Source of the DNA: UBA4636 sp045534575
Lineage (GTDB): Bacteria > Bacillota > Clostridia > Christensenellales > Borkfalkiaceae
DNA: 64,000 bases
Assembly (NCBI GenBank): GCA_045534575.1
Contig: JAZSJZ010000005.1
Location: forward strand, 186,001 to 250,000
Direction of reading: 5' to 3'
Below, piece by piece: positions 50,698-60,174 of the stretch (positions are counted from its first letter, which is position 1; every line of letters begins with the position of its first letter). A program made the translations under genes and the position numbers. Under the pieces are notes generated by a model that was given only the letters and a program-made list of their open reading frames with translations, did not search any database and was not told the DNA's origin.

Positions 50698-52491
50698 ATG
50701 AAAAAGTTTTTAATTTTATTTTTAACGCTAGTATTATTGCTTTCTTTTGTTGCCTGCAACAACCAAAACGCTTCAAATGAAAGTTCTTCAAATACTGAAA
50801 ATTCTTCTTCTCAAGGCGGTGGGGAAAGCCCAAACTCTCAAAACGGTCAAGGGAATTCTCAAAACGGACAAAATAACCAATCTCAAAACGGACAAAATCC
50901 GTCTCAAGGAGGAAACCCTTCGTCTGGAGTAAATTCGGGCGTTAATAACGGCTCTGTATCTAAAGAGGGCGATGTTAAGGTTCTTTCGGTAAAAGGTGGT
51001 TTAGAAACTGCCTGCGTAACTTGGGAAATTAATTCTTACGGTTATGAGGTTTACTATAAGGGTGAGAACGTTACCGACTATAAAAAGATTGATAACGAAC
51101 TTATACGCCGTTATACTGACTATTTCCGTGCCGATCTAATCGGTTTAAAGGCTGGTAGTTACGATATTAAAATCGTGCCTGTAATAAATGGCAATGCTGA
51201 CCAATCAAAGGCAACCGAAACCAAAGTTGAGGTTAGCGCTCACGCTCGTGAAGGCTTTGCTTTTTCGCATAGTTCTCCATATAAAACTGGTTCGGGCGCT
51301 TATAATGACGACGGAACTTTAAAAGACGGCGCAACCGTTCTTTACGTAACCAAAGATAACGCCGATTCTATCACCTACACGGGCGTTGTTGATAGTAAGG
51401 GCAAAACCTCTACCGCAACGGGCTTAGTTAACATTATGGCTTTAAGGCAAAAAGGTTATGATAAAACACCTTTAGCCGTTAGGTTTATCGGTCTTATTCC
51501 CGATTCTTCAATCACTGGTTTAAACTCTAGTGGCTACGTGCAAGTTAAGGGTTGCTATAACGTTACTATGGAAGGCGTTGGAAGCGATGCAACTTGCTAC
51601 GGCTGGTCGTTCCTCGTTCGTGCTGCGAGCAACGTTGAAATTAGAAACTTCGGCTTTATGATGTTCGTTGACGACGGCGTTTCAATGGATACCGATAACA
51701 ACAACATTTGGATTCACAACAACGATTTCTTCTATGGAAAGCCTGGTAGCGATAGCGACCAAGTTAAGGGCGATGGCTCTTGTGATAACAAGAAAACGAG
51801 TTACATTACCGTATCATATAACCATTTCTGGGATTCGGGCAAAGCAATTTTGTGCGGTATGGGCGATACTAACGAATATTTCGCATCTTTCCACCACAAC
51901 TGGTTCGACCACTCCGATTCTCGTCACCCAAGAATAAGGGTAGGCACAATTCACGTTTATAATAACTATTACGATTGCGTTTCAAAATACGGAATTGGCG
52001 TAACAACGGGTTCTTCGTGCTTTGCTGAAAACAACTATTTCAAGAACAGCAAAAAGCCTATGCTATCGTCCCTTCAAGGCACGGATGCTCAAGGCTCTGG
52101 CACTTTCTCTGGTGAAACGGGCGGAATTATTAAATCGTTTGGCAACCACTATGAAGGTTCGGCTAAGCCAATCACTTATCAAACTAATGCAACTAGTTTT
52201 GATATTTACGAGGCTTCTTCGCGCAATGAAGTTGTTCCATCTAGCGTAAAAACTTTGTCTGGTGGCACAACCTATAACAACTTTGACACGGCTTCATCAA
52301 TGTATTCTTATTCTCCAACCGCTGTTTTAGACGTTCCAAACGCTGTAATGAATAACGCTGGAAGATATTTTGGCGGAGATTTTACTTTTACTTGGACTGC
52401 CGCAGATACCGCAAGTTACGACGTTAACACTCAAATGCAATCTCAAGTTACTAATTATAAGTCAAAACTCGTGTCAATAGGTGGAGTATAA
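50698..52491 (+). CDS. Pectate lyase lipoprotein (polysaccharide lyase family 1)
   Basis: 597 residues. Lipoprotein signal with lipobox SFVAC (about 16-20), then a low-complexity Ser/Asn/Gln/Gly linker (about 22-82), a fibronectin-like domain (about 88-175) and the parallel beta-helix lyase domain with DDGVSMDTDNNNIWIHNNDF, VKGDGS, SYNHFWDSGKAILCG, HHNWFDHSDSRHPRIR and IHVYNNYYD. The basic residues of the last two motifs match the PL1 active site. It should cleave de-esterified pectin at the cell surface. It splits yajC from secDF. Ribosome binding site aggaga. Confidence 0.93.
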   Translation: MKKFLILFLTLVLLLSFVACNNQNASNESSSNTENSSSQGGGESPNSQNGQGNSQNGQNNQSQNGQNPSQGGNPSSGVNSGVNNGSVSKEGDVKVLSVKGGLETACVTWEINSYGYEVYYKGENVTDYKKIDNELIRRYTDYFRADLIGLKAGSYDIKIVPVINGNADQSKATETKVEVSAHAREGFAFSHSSPYKTGSGAYNDDGTLKDGATVLYVTKDNADSITYTGVVDSKGKTSTATGLVNIMALRQKGYDKTPLAVRFIGLIPDSSITGLNSSGYVQVKGCYNVTMEGVGSDATCYGWSFLVRAASNVEIRNFGFMMFVDDGVSMDTDNNNIWIHNNDFFYGKPGSDSDQVKGDGSCDNKKTSYITVSYNHFWDSGKAILCGMGDTNEYFASFHHNWFDHSDSRHPRIRVGTIHVYNNYYDCVSKYGIGVTTGSSCFAENNYFKNSKKPMLSSLQGTDAQGSGTFSGETGGIIKSFGNHYEGSAKPITYQTNATSFDIYEASSRNEVVPSSVKTLSGGTTYNNFDTASSMYSYSPTAVLDVPNAVMNNAGRYFGGDFTFTWTAADTASYDVNTQMQSQVTNYKSKLVSIGGV

Positions 52492-52535
52492 ACTAAAAAG
52501 TATATTCGTGTTGAATAAAAGGAATTTATAATAAC

Positions 52536-52570
52536 GAAAGGGCGAGCGCTAAACTCGCTCTTTCTTTATT
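52536..52570 (+). terminator. Terminator after the pectate lyase gene
   Basis: Stem gaaagggcgag/ctcgctctttc followed by tttatt. The rest of the 242-base gap holds the secD promoter. Confidence 0.82.
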
Positions 52571-52626
52571 TAGCCAAATTTTTTTGGTTATATATAATAA
52601 ATATATATAAAATCGCAAAAAAAGCA

Positions 52627-52655
52627 TTGACTTTATGGTTGGTAAAATGTATAAT
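52627..52655 (+). promoter_or_regulatory. Promoter of secD-secF
   Basis: TTGACT at 52627-52632 and TATAAT at 52650-52655, spacing 17. Confidence 0.82.
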
Positions 52656-52733
52656 TAACGAGTATAAATAATTATTAGGCAAACTATGCCCATTTTAGTT
52701 AGTTAGACTTACCTTATTTTACAGGAGGCAGTA

Positions 52734-54014
52734 ATGAGTAAAGCAAAATCAATCGTCACTTTAATATTCACTGCGATTGTCGTAGGCGTATTGGCGGTTT
52801 TATGTTTTTGTTCGGTTTCATTTGGTATTAAATATACCACGCCACTTGGTGAACTAATCGGCAAGGGTATTGACCTTTCCGGTGGTTACTACGTTGTGTT
52901 AACGCCAAAGGAAGAAGTTTCAGTTGGCGCAGAATCTGAAATCGACGATTTGGAAAGAGCGATGAATATTCTTCGCGAACGTCTTGATAAGAAGGGTTAC
53001 ACTGAAGCAACCATTTCCGTTCAAGATAGTAACAAAATTAGAGTTGAAGTGCCTGAAGTTGATAACGCACAAAAAGTTTTAGAAGTTATCGGCTCGTCGG
53101 GTGAAATTTCGTTTAGAGATTCGGCTGGTAACGTGCTTGTTAAAGCAGAGCATATCAAATCTGCCTACGCTTCTTACGATGCTACCAACGGTTACGTTTG
53201 CGTGTTGAACTTTACCGACGTTGGAACTGCAAGATTTAGCGAAGCAACCAAAGCCGTTTTAAATTCGGACGACCCAACGCTCTATATTTACCTTGGCGAC
53301 GAAATTGTATCTCAACCATCGGTTAACGAGCAGTTGACTACTAATAGCGCAATCATCACGGGCTACGAAACTTTAGACGAGGCTGACGCTGTTGCATCAG
53401 TTATCGAGAGCGGTCGCTTACCTATCGAATTTGAAGTTAGCGAATCTAGAAGCGTATCGGCTCGTCTTGGCGAAACGGCTATCACGAATAGTTTAATCGC
53501 AGCCGCTATCGGTATTGCTATTATCTTTATCATTATGATAGTTTTCTATCGTGGTTTAGGTATTGCCGCAAGCATTGCTTTAGCGCTTTATAGTCTTTGC
53601 TATATCGCACTTTTAGCGCTTGTTCCAAATATTCAATTAACGCTCCCTGGTATTGCAGGTATTATTCTTTCAATCGGTATGGCAGTCGATGCGAACGTCG
53701 TAATTTTCGAAAGAATTAAGCATGAGTTCGGCTTAGGCAAAACCGTTTTATCGTCTATCGATACGGGCTTTAAACGCGCAATAATCACGGTTATTGACTC
53801 AAACGTTACCACGATTTTATCTTCAATCGTTCTTTGGATATTGTGTCCGGGCACGATTAAGGGCTTTGCGATTACGCTTCTTATCGGTATCGTTCTTTCA
53901 ATGCTCACCTCTATCTTCGTAACTAGGTGGTATATTAAAGTGCTTATGCCACTTGGTAAAGATAAAGAGAAATTTTTAAGTTTAAGAAGAAAGGGGGATG
54001 CTTTAAATGCCTAA
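52734..54014 (+). CDS. secD: Protein translocase subunit SecD
   Basis: 426 residues. An RND-type membrane subunit that uses the proton/sodium gradient to pull exported proteins out. LGKGIDLSGGYYVVL opens the first domain (the usual LGLDLxGG form); the six-helix part has RLPIEFEVSESRSVSARLGETAI, GIAGIILSIGMAVDANVVIFERI and the last helices. Ribosome binding site aggagg. Its end overlaps secF by eight bases. Confidence 0.95.
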   Translation: MSKAKSIVTLIFTAIVVGVLAVLCFCSVSFGIKYTTPLGELIGKGIDLSGGYYVVLTPKEEVSVGAESEIDDLERAMNILRERLDKKGYTEATISVQDSNKIRVEVPEVDNAQKVLEVIGSSGEISFRDSAGNVLVKAEHIKSAYASYDATNGYVCVLNFTDVGTARFSEATKAVLNSDDPTLYIYLGDEIVSQPSVNEQLTTNSAIITGYETLDEADAVASVIESGRLPIEFEVSESRSVSARLGETAITNSLIAAAIGIAIIFIIMIVFYRGLGIAASIALALYSLCYIALLALVPNIQLTLPGIAGIILSIGMAVDANVVIFERIKHEFGLGKTVLSSIDTGFKRAIITVIDSNVTTILSSIVLWILCPGTIKGFAITLLIGIVLSMLTSIFVTRWYIKVLMPLGKDKEKFLSLRRKGDALNA

Positions 54015-55056
54015 TTCGTCTAAAAACTTTAAACTTGTAGAAAAGTTCAAATATCTCGTTATCATAAGTTTAGTTGTTATTCTCGCAGGCGCTGCAATGA
54101 TGATTTTCAAAGGAATCAACATTGGTATTGACTTCACTGGCGGAACTAAACTCGAAGTTGATTTAGGTTCGTTTGCTAACGAGGGCGATAATAAACAAAT
54201 TATCGAAGATAAAATTTTGCAAGTTATCGCTGATAATCAATGCGAAGTAACAGGAGCAGTTCAAGTTTCTACCGCAAACGACGGTGGCGCAACTTTTGAA
54301 ATTCGTTTAAGTTACTATCACGGCAAAAAACTTACTACTAAAGAAGAAGAAACAGAATTTATCGGGTTCGTTCAAGGTAATGAAGGTGAAGAAGGTCTTT
54401 GCCAAATCATCCAAGCAGAACTAGAAACTTTGTTTGAAGAAAACCAAACTTTGAAAAACGCAGGTGCTTATATCGACGATGATTCCGTTTATGCTTACAC
54501 TGTTGGCGCAACCGCATCTTCTTCGCTTTTAAAAAGCGCAATCTTAGCGCTCTTAGTTGCAATAGTTGTAATGCTTATCTATATCGTTATAAGATTTACC
54601 TTCTCGTCTGCGCTCGCCGCAGTAGTTGCGCTCGTTCACGACGTTTTGATTATGATTGCGTTAACAACGCTATTCCAAGTAGAAGTAAACTCAACGTTTA
54701 TCGCAGCGGTAATCACAATCGTAGGTTACTCAATCAACGCGACGATTATTATCTTTGACCGCGTTCGTGAAATGACTAAATCTACCGCGCACGCAGATAG
54801 CACTGACGCTGAAATTGCTAACCAAGCGATTAAAGAAACGTTAGTTAGAACGATTTTAACAACAATCACAACTTTAGTTATGGTTGTTGCGCTTGCAGTT
54901 CTATCAGTTTCAACTATTCAAGAATTTATTTTCCCAATCATCTTCGGCTTGCTCGCAGGAACGTTCTCGTCAATTATTCTTGCGCCTTCGTTCTGGGTAA
55001 TCTTTAGAAAAATTGGTAAAAACGTTAAAGCAAAAAAATCCACTGCTAAAAACTAA
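54007..55056 (+). CDS. secF: Protein translocase subunit SecF
   Basis: 349 residues. Partner of SecD. The first helix is followed by GINIGIDFTGGTKLEVD; the membrane core has VGATASSSLLKSAILAL, AVVALVHDVLIMIAL and VGYSINATIIIFDRVRE, and TILTTITTLVMVVALAVLS. The periplasm-side domain includes a longer acidic insert (about 108-145). Overlaps secD; a terminator follows. Confidence 0.95.
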   Translation: MPNSSKNFKLVEKFKYLVIISLVVILAGAAMMIFKGINIGIDFTGGTKLEVDLGSFANEGDNKQIIEDKILQVIADNQCEVTGAVQVSTANDGGATFEIRLSYYHGKKLTTKEEETEFIGFVQGNEGEEGLCQIIQAELETLFEENQTLKNAGAYIDDDSVYAYTVGATASSSLLKSAILALLVAIVVMLIYIVIRFTFSSALAAVVALVHDVLIMIALTTLFQVEVNSTFIAAVITIVGYSINATIIIFDRVREMTKSTAHADSTDAEIANQAIKETLVRTILTTITTLVMVVALAVLSVSTIQEFIFPIIFGLLAGTFSSIILAPSFWVIFRKIGKNVKAKKSTAKN

Positions 55057-55070
55057 ATTATTAAAACTTA

Positions 55071-55106
55071 AGGCGGGCGGTAAATAAAAAACCGCGCGCC
55101 TTTTTT
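55071..55106 (+). terminator. Terminator after secF
   Basis: Stem aggcgggcggt/accgcgcgcct with one mismatch, then six T. Confidence 0.9.
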
Positions 55107-55119
55107 ACTAAAGGATATT

Positions 55120-57420
55120 ATGGTTATCACAAGTTCGCCAAAAACTGAACAAGAAAAAATGATTATCAACGACATAGCCCGCTCTTTCGGGCTTTATCGT
55201 GATACGGCGGAAATCTTGTATAATCGTGGTATCAAAACCGAAAAAGACGTTGAATATTTCCTAAACCCGGGCAAAGAACATTTTAAAAACCCGTTTGATT
55301 TATCGGGTATGCGAGAAACGGTTGAAAGGCTAAACCAAGCCAAAGAAAACGACGAAACGGTTATCGTTTACGGCGACTATGACGTTGACGGCATTTGCGC
55401 AACAACTATTTTATACCTTGCGCTTACCGAATACGGCATAAAAGCCGTTCCGTTCGTTCCCGAGCGTTCTACGGGCTATGGGCTTAACAAAGTCAACGTT
55501 GATAAACTCATTGAAGAGCATTTTCCTGACCTCATAATTACCGTTGACTGCGGTATTAGTTGCTATAACGAGGTGGAATATATTAAAAGTTTGGGTGTTG
55601 ACGTAATCGTAACAGATCATCACGAACTTCCAACCACTTTGCCAGATTGCGTTATAGTAAACTGCAAAATTCCTTCAAGTTACGGCTTTGATAATTTGTG
55701 CGGGGCGGGTGTTGCGTTCAAGGTTGCAACTGCGCTTATTAAAGAAAACGCAAATAAGTTCTTAGACCTTGCGGGAATAGCAACGGTAGCAGATAGCATG
55801 CCACTTATAAACGAAAATAGAGATATCGTTTACGAGGGCTTAAAACTTATTAAGAACGGCTATGCTTCTAAAGCCGTGCAAGAACTAGTTGCAATTAGCA
55901 ACATAAAGGACGTAACTTCAACGTCTTTAGCGTTTACTATTGCGCCTAGAATAAACGCCGCGGGAAGAATGGGCGAAGCGTCGTCAGCATTGCAACTTTT
56001 ACTTTCTACCGATAGCGAAACGATAACGAGGCTTGCTGCAAAACTTAACGTTTTAAATCAAATGCGTCAGCAAGAGTGTGAAACGCTTTATAAAAGCGCG
56101 CGCGAAAAACTAATAAAAACTTGTTACGATAAAAAAATTATTATCCTTGCCGACGATGATTGGAACAACGGCTTAGTCGGCATAATTGCGGCAAGATTAG
56201 TTGAAGAATTTTCTCGCCCTGTAATTTTGTTTGTTAATAACGATGGTCATCTTCACGGCTCGGCTCGCTCAATCGATAAGGTGAACATTTTCGAGGCAAT
56301 TTCTTCTTGCCAAGAATATTTAACCGATTTTGGGGGGCACGCTCAAGCAGCAGGTGTTTCAATAGATATTGAAAATTTTGAAAAATTTAAACGTGATATG
56401 GAAAAATTCATTGATGAAAAGTATCCTATCGACTGTTTTAAACCGGTAAAAACAGCAGAAATGTTCGTTGATAAGCCGTTTTCCTTAAATTTTGCCAAAG
56501 AACTTCAAAGGCTTGAGCCGTTTGGAATAGGCAACAAAAAACCGCTTTTCGTAACTAATGTTACTAGTGTTATGGTAGCGCCAATAAGGTTTGGCTCAAA
56601 CCACTTGTCGATAAAAACGCCTGTTTTAGAAATGCTTTATTTTAACGGCATTTCAAAACTAGACTTATTGTCAACTGACACTTTAAAGCAAATCATTTTC
56701 GAACCAAACATCTCGTATTTTAACCACGAGGAATCGCTTCGTGGCTATGTGAAGGATGTTGATTTTATAATTCGACCAACAAAGAGGTTGGAACTTGAAT
56801 CTTATAGGCTAAGCCTTCTTACCGCTCTTCACGATAACGACGATTTTACATATGCATCAAGTAGCGTAATAAACAAACTCATAGAAGATGCCAATTCTCA
56901 AACTTTTGGCACGATTTTTGCAGTTTTCAATCCCGATACTATTGATGATTTTAAGTCAATTTCGCTCTTAGAACGCTCGCTCGGCGTAACAAATTGCAGA
57001 AATTTAGTAAACAACGTGGTAATAGCGCCAACCGAGAATAGAATCGTTGGCTATAAGCGAATAATCTATCTTGATAGACCGCTTGGGAACGTATCTTATT
57101 TTGACGCGATAACCGAAACTTATATTAACCGCGAAAAACGCGCTTTTGACTATTTAAGGTTAGATACGAGCAAAGAAACATTTGCTGATATTTTCAAAAG
57201 ATTAAAAAGCACTAGTCAAATAAAAGGTTCAACTAGTGTTGATATTGCGCTAACCAACGATTTTGGTTATTCCAACGAACAAGTGGTTTTCGTTCTTGAA
57301 GTTTTCTTGGAACTAGGCTTTTTCTGTTTCCAAAAAGGCTATTTGAGAATAAATTCTAACGTTAAAAGCAGTCTTTCAGCATCTAAAATTTACGAAGAAG
57401 TGGAAAAATTAAAAGTATAA
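55120..57420 (+). CDS. recJ: Single-stranded-DNA-specific exonuclease RecJ
   Basis: 766 residues. DHH-family 5'-3' exonuclease used in recombination and repair. VYGDYDVDGICATTIL and VTDHHELPTTLPD carry the metal ligands; GAGVAFKV, NAAGRMGEAS and GGHAQAAGVSID belong to the DHHA1 part. The C-terminal 180 residues are a longer, less conserved Firmicutes-type domain. Ribosome binding site aagga; rel follows after one base. Confidence 0.95.
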   Translation: MVITSSPKTEQEKMIINDIARSFGLYRDTAEILYNRGIKTEKDVEYFLNPGKEHFKNPFDLSGMRETVERLNQAKENDETVIVYGDYDVDGICATTILYLALTEYGIKAVPFVPERSTGYGLNKVNVDKLIEEHFPDLIITVDCGISCYNEVEYIKSLGVDVIVTDHHELPTTLPDCVIVNCKIPSSYGFDNLCGAGVAFKVATALIKENANKFLDLAGIATVADSMPLINENRDIVYEGLKLIKNGYASKAVQELVAISNIKDVTSTSLAFTIAPRINAAGRMGEASSALQLLLSTDSETITRLAAKLNVLNQMRQQECETLYKSAREKLIKTCYDKKIIILADDDWNNGLVGIIAARLVEEFSRPVILFVNNDGHLHGSARSIDKVNIFEAISSCQEYLTDFGGHAQAAGVSIDIENFEKFKRDMEKFIDEKYPIDCFKPVKTAEMFVDKPFSLNFAKELQRLEPFGIGNKKPLFVTNVTSVMVAPIRFGSNHLSIKTPVLEMLYFNGISKLDLLSTDTLKQIIFEPNISYFNHEESLRGYVKDVDFIIRPTKRLELESYRLSLLTALHDNDDFTYASSSVINKLIEDANSQTFGTIFAVFNPDTIDDFKSISLLERSLGVTNCRNLVNNVVIAPTENRIVGYKRIIYLDRPLGNVSYFDAITETYINREKRAFDYLRLDTSKETFADIFKRLKSTSQIKGSTSVDIALTNDFGYSNEQVVFVLEVFLELGFFCFQKGYLRINSNVKSSLSASKIYEEVEKLKV

Positions 57421-57421
57421 T

Positions 57422-59563
57422 ATGTATGAAATTTTAGAAACAATTAATAAAGTATATTCTAAACAAGACGCCGCAAAAATAACAAAAGCCTATTATTTTG
57501 CGCAAACGGCGCACGAAGGGCAGAAAAGAGCGTCCGGCGAGGACTACTTTATTCATCCGTGCAGAGTTTCTCAAATTTTAATTGATTTAGGGCTAGACGT
57601 TAGCACAATCTGCGCAGCCTTCTTGCACGACACTATTGAAGACACCTCCGTTTCGGAAGGTGATGTTTTGCGTGAGTTCGGCGAGGAGGTTTTGCAACTC
57701 GTTCAAGGCGTTACTAAACTAGAATCTTTAGAGTTTAAGTCTAAAAAAGAAGAGCAAGCCGAGAATTTTAAGAAAATTTTCGTATCAATGGCGAAAGATA
57801 TCCGTGTTATTATCATAAAACTAGCGGATAGGCTTCACAATATGCGCTCGCTCAATTTCCTATCAAAAACCCGCCAACTTGCTATTGCTAACGAAACGCT
57901 TGATATTTACGCGCCACTAGCGGGAAGGCTTGGTATTTCGCAAATTAAATGCGAACTTGAAGATTTATGCTTAAAATACGTAAAGCCTGAAGTTTATGAA
58001 TATCTTCAAGAAAATATTAACACGCAACTTTCTGAGCGCAAACTTTTCATAAGTTCGGTTTGTGAAGAAATTAAAACAATTTTAGCCGAATCTAACATAA
58101 AAGGCGACGTTTTTGGCAGACCAAAGCACTTCTATTCTATTTATAGAAAGATGATTTCTCGCGATAAAACGCTTGACCAAATTTACGATTTATCTGCCGT
58201 TAGAGTTATCGTTGAATCAATCGACGAGTGCTACGAAATTCTAGGTAAAATCCATAAAAAATGGGTTCCAGTTCCTGGCAGAATTAAAGATTATATCGCA
58301 ATTCCAAAGCCAAATATGTATCAAAGTTTGCACACGACCGTTGTAACAACATTTGGTCAAACTTTTGAAATTCAAATTAGAACCTTCGATATGCACAAAA
58401 CTGCGGAATATGGTATCGCAGCGCATTGGAAATATAAAGAAAGCAAGGGCGAGGCTGATAACTTCGATAAGCGCCTATCTTGGATTAGAGAAGTTATGGA
58501 GTGGCAAGGCAGTTTAACTTCAACTGACTTTGTTGAATCTTTAAAAGGCGACGTTTATAGCCAAGAAGTTTTAGTTTTTACGCCTAAGGGCGAAGTTATA
58601 AGTCTTGCAAAAGACGCAACTCCAATCGATTACGCTTATAGAATTCACACCGAAGTTGGTAACAAATGCACGGGCGCAAAGGTTAATGGGAAAATCGTTC
58701 CGCTAAGTTATAAACTCTCCACTGGCGATATCGTTGAGATTATTACGAACAAAAGTTCAAAAGGGCCATCGTGGGACTGGCTAAAAATTGCTTCAACGCC
58801 TTCGGCTAGAGCCAAAATTAAGCAGTTTTTCAAGCGTTCTATGGGCGATGAGCATATAAAACTTGGTAAATCAATGCTAGAGAGCCAAGCAAAACTCAAA
58901 GGCTACTCGTTCTCGTCGCTAAACACGAGCGCTAACTTTGATAGAGTTAGTGAAAAACTTAGTTTTAACACGCAAGAAGAAATGTTTTCGGCTGTTGGCG
59001 CTGGCGCTGTTTCGGCTCAACAAGTCGTTTATAAATTTCTCGAAATTTACAAGAAAGAAAAGCCAGTTTCAACCGAGCAAACGGGTGTCGTTCAAGACCA
59101 TATCAAGAAAACGCACTCCGCTGGCGACGTTATAATTAAAGGCGTTGACGGCTTGCTTATAAGATATGCTGGGTGTTGTAACCCAGTTCCGGGCGACAAT
59201 ATCGTAGGTTTTGTTTCAAGAGGTAGGGGCGTTACCGTTCATAGAGTTGGTTGCCCTAACATTGCAAAGGAAGATCAAGAGAGAATTCTTCCCGCTGAGT
59301 GGACTGATAAAGGCAAAGATAGTTACGTTGTTAGTCTTAAAATCAAAGGCACTGAACAAGCGCCACTTCTATCAATTATTTCGCAAGCGTGTTCTTCGTT
59401 TGGCTTATTCTGCTTATCGTTTAACGGAAGAATTGACGTGAAAAAACATCAATCCGTTGCAGACATAACCGTTAGACTTAACAAAAAAGAAGACCTTGAT
59501 AAACTTATCAAAAAGATTTTAGACGATAGCGAAATTATCGAAGTGTTTAGGACTATCGTATGA
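57422..59563 (+). CDS. relA: Bifunctional (p)ppGpp synthetase/hydrolase Rel
   Basis: 713 residues, normal for a long RSH protein. It makes and degrades the stringent response alarmone. Order: HD hydrolase domain (HPCRVSQIL, FLHDTIEDT, LADRLHNMRSL), synthetase domain (RPKHFYSIYRKM, DLSAVRVIV, YQSLHTTV), TGS domain (VFTPKGEVISLAKDATPIDYAY), zinc-finger-like region (AGCCNPVPGDNIVGF) and C-terminal ACT domain. Both catalytic parts look intact. It starts one base after recJ and overlaps the MBL gene by four bases. Confidence 0.97.
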   Translation: MYEILETINKVYSKQDAAKITKAYYFAQTAHEGQKRASGEDYFIHPCRVSQILIDLGLDVSTICAAFLHDTIEDTSVSEGDVLREFGEEVLQLVQGVTKLESLEFKSKKEEQAENFKKIFVSMAKDIRVIIIKLADRLHNMRSLNFLSKTRQLAIANETLDIYAPLAGRLGISQIKCELEDLCLKYVKPEVYEYLQENINTQLSERKLFISSVCEEIKTILAESNIKGDVFGRPKHFYSIYRKMISRDKTLDQIYDLSAVRVIVESIDECYEILGKIHKKWVPVPGRIKDYIAIPKPNMYQSLHTTVVTTFGQTFEIQIRTFDMHKTAEYGIAAHWKYKESKGEADNFDKRLSWIREVMEWQGSLTSTDFVESLKGDVYSQEVLVFTPKGEVISLAKDATPIDYAYRIHTEVGNKCTGAKVNGKIVPLSYKLSTGDIVEIITNKSSKGPSWDWLKIASTPSARAKIKQFFKRSMGDEHIKLGKSMLESQAKLKGYSFSSLNTSANFDRVSEKLSFNTQEEMFSAVGAGAVSAQQVVYKFLEIYKKEKPVSTEQTGVVQDHIKKTHSAGDVIIKGVDGLLIRYAGCCNPVPGDNIVGFVSRGRGVTVHRVGCPNIAKEDQERILPAEWTDKGKDSYVVSLKIKGTEQAPLLSIISQACSSFGLFCLSFNGRIDVKKHQSVADITVRLNKKEDLDKLIKKILDDSEIIEVFRTIV

Positions 59564-60174
59564 TAAAAGTTATTTCAATTCCGCTAGGTGTTCTTCAAGC
59601 AAATACCCATATCGTCTATGACGACCAAACTAAAAAAGCGTTGATAATCGACCTCGGCGCGGACTTTTCTAAAATTCAAAGCGTTTTATCTATCCATAAT
59701 CTTAAGGCTCAAGCGCTTCTTTTAACGCACGGGCATTTTGACCACACGCTTGGCGCAAGTTCGGCAAATAAGAAAGGCTTAAAAGTTTATATTTCTAAAA
59801 ACGATAGCCAAATGTTAACTGATACGAGTGAAAATTTAAGTTATCATTTTGGCGTTTCGTTTGAAGCGTTAAACGAGTTTGAAACGCTTTTCGAGGGCGA
59901 CTACGAAATTGGTGGTTTTTCGGTCAAAGTTATCGAAACGAAGGGGCACACTAAAGGCTCGTGCTGTTTTATTATAGGAGACTATCTTTTTTCGGGCGAT
60001 ACGCTTTTTAAAGATTCTTTTGGAAGATACGATTTTGAAGGCGGAAGTTTTATAGAGTTAAAAACTTCGCTCAATAAACTTTTTGCGCTAAAAAATTATC
60101 AAGTTTTCACTGGGCACGGCGAGAACACCACTATTCAATACGAAAAAGAGAACAACCCAATCTTATGTTATTAA
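59560..60174 (+). CDS. MBL-fold metallohydrolase (glyoxalase II-like)
   Basis: 204 residues. LLTHGHFDHTLGASSA is the zinc-binding HxHxDH motif; KGHTKGSCCF gives the next histidine, FSGDTLFKDSFGRYDF the bridging aspartate and FTGHGENTTI the last histidine. The group includes hydroxyacylglutathione hydrolase-like enzymes; the substrate here is unknown. The ATGA overlap with rel and ten-base overlap with hemZ place it in the rel operon, a frequent Firmicutes arrangement. Confidence 0.92.
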   Translation: MIKVISIPLGVLQANTHIVYDDQTKKALIIDLGADFSKIQSVLSIHNLKAQALLLTHGHFDHTLGASSANKKGLKVYISKNDSQMLTDTSENLSYHFGVSFEALNEFETLFEGDYEIGGFSVKVIETKGHTKGSCCFIIGDYLFSGDTLFKDSFGRYDFEGGSFIELKTSLNKLFALKNYQVFTGHGENTTIQYEKENNPILCY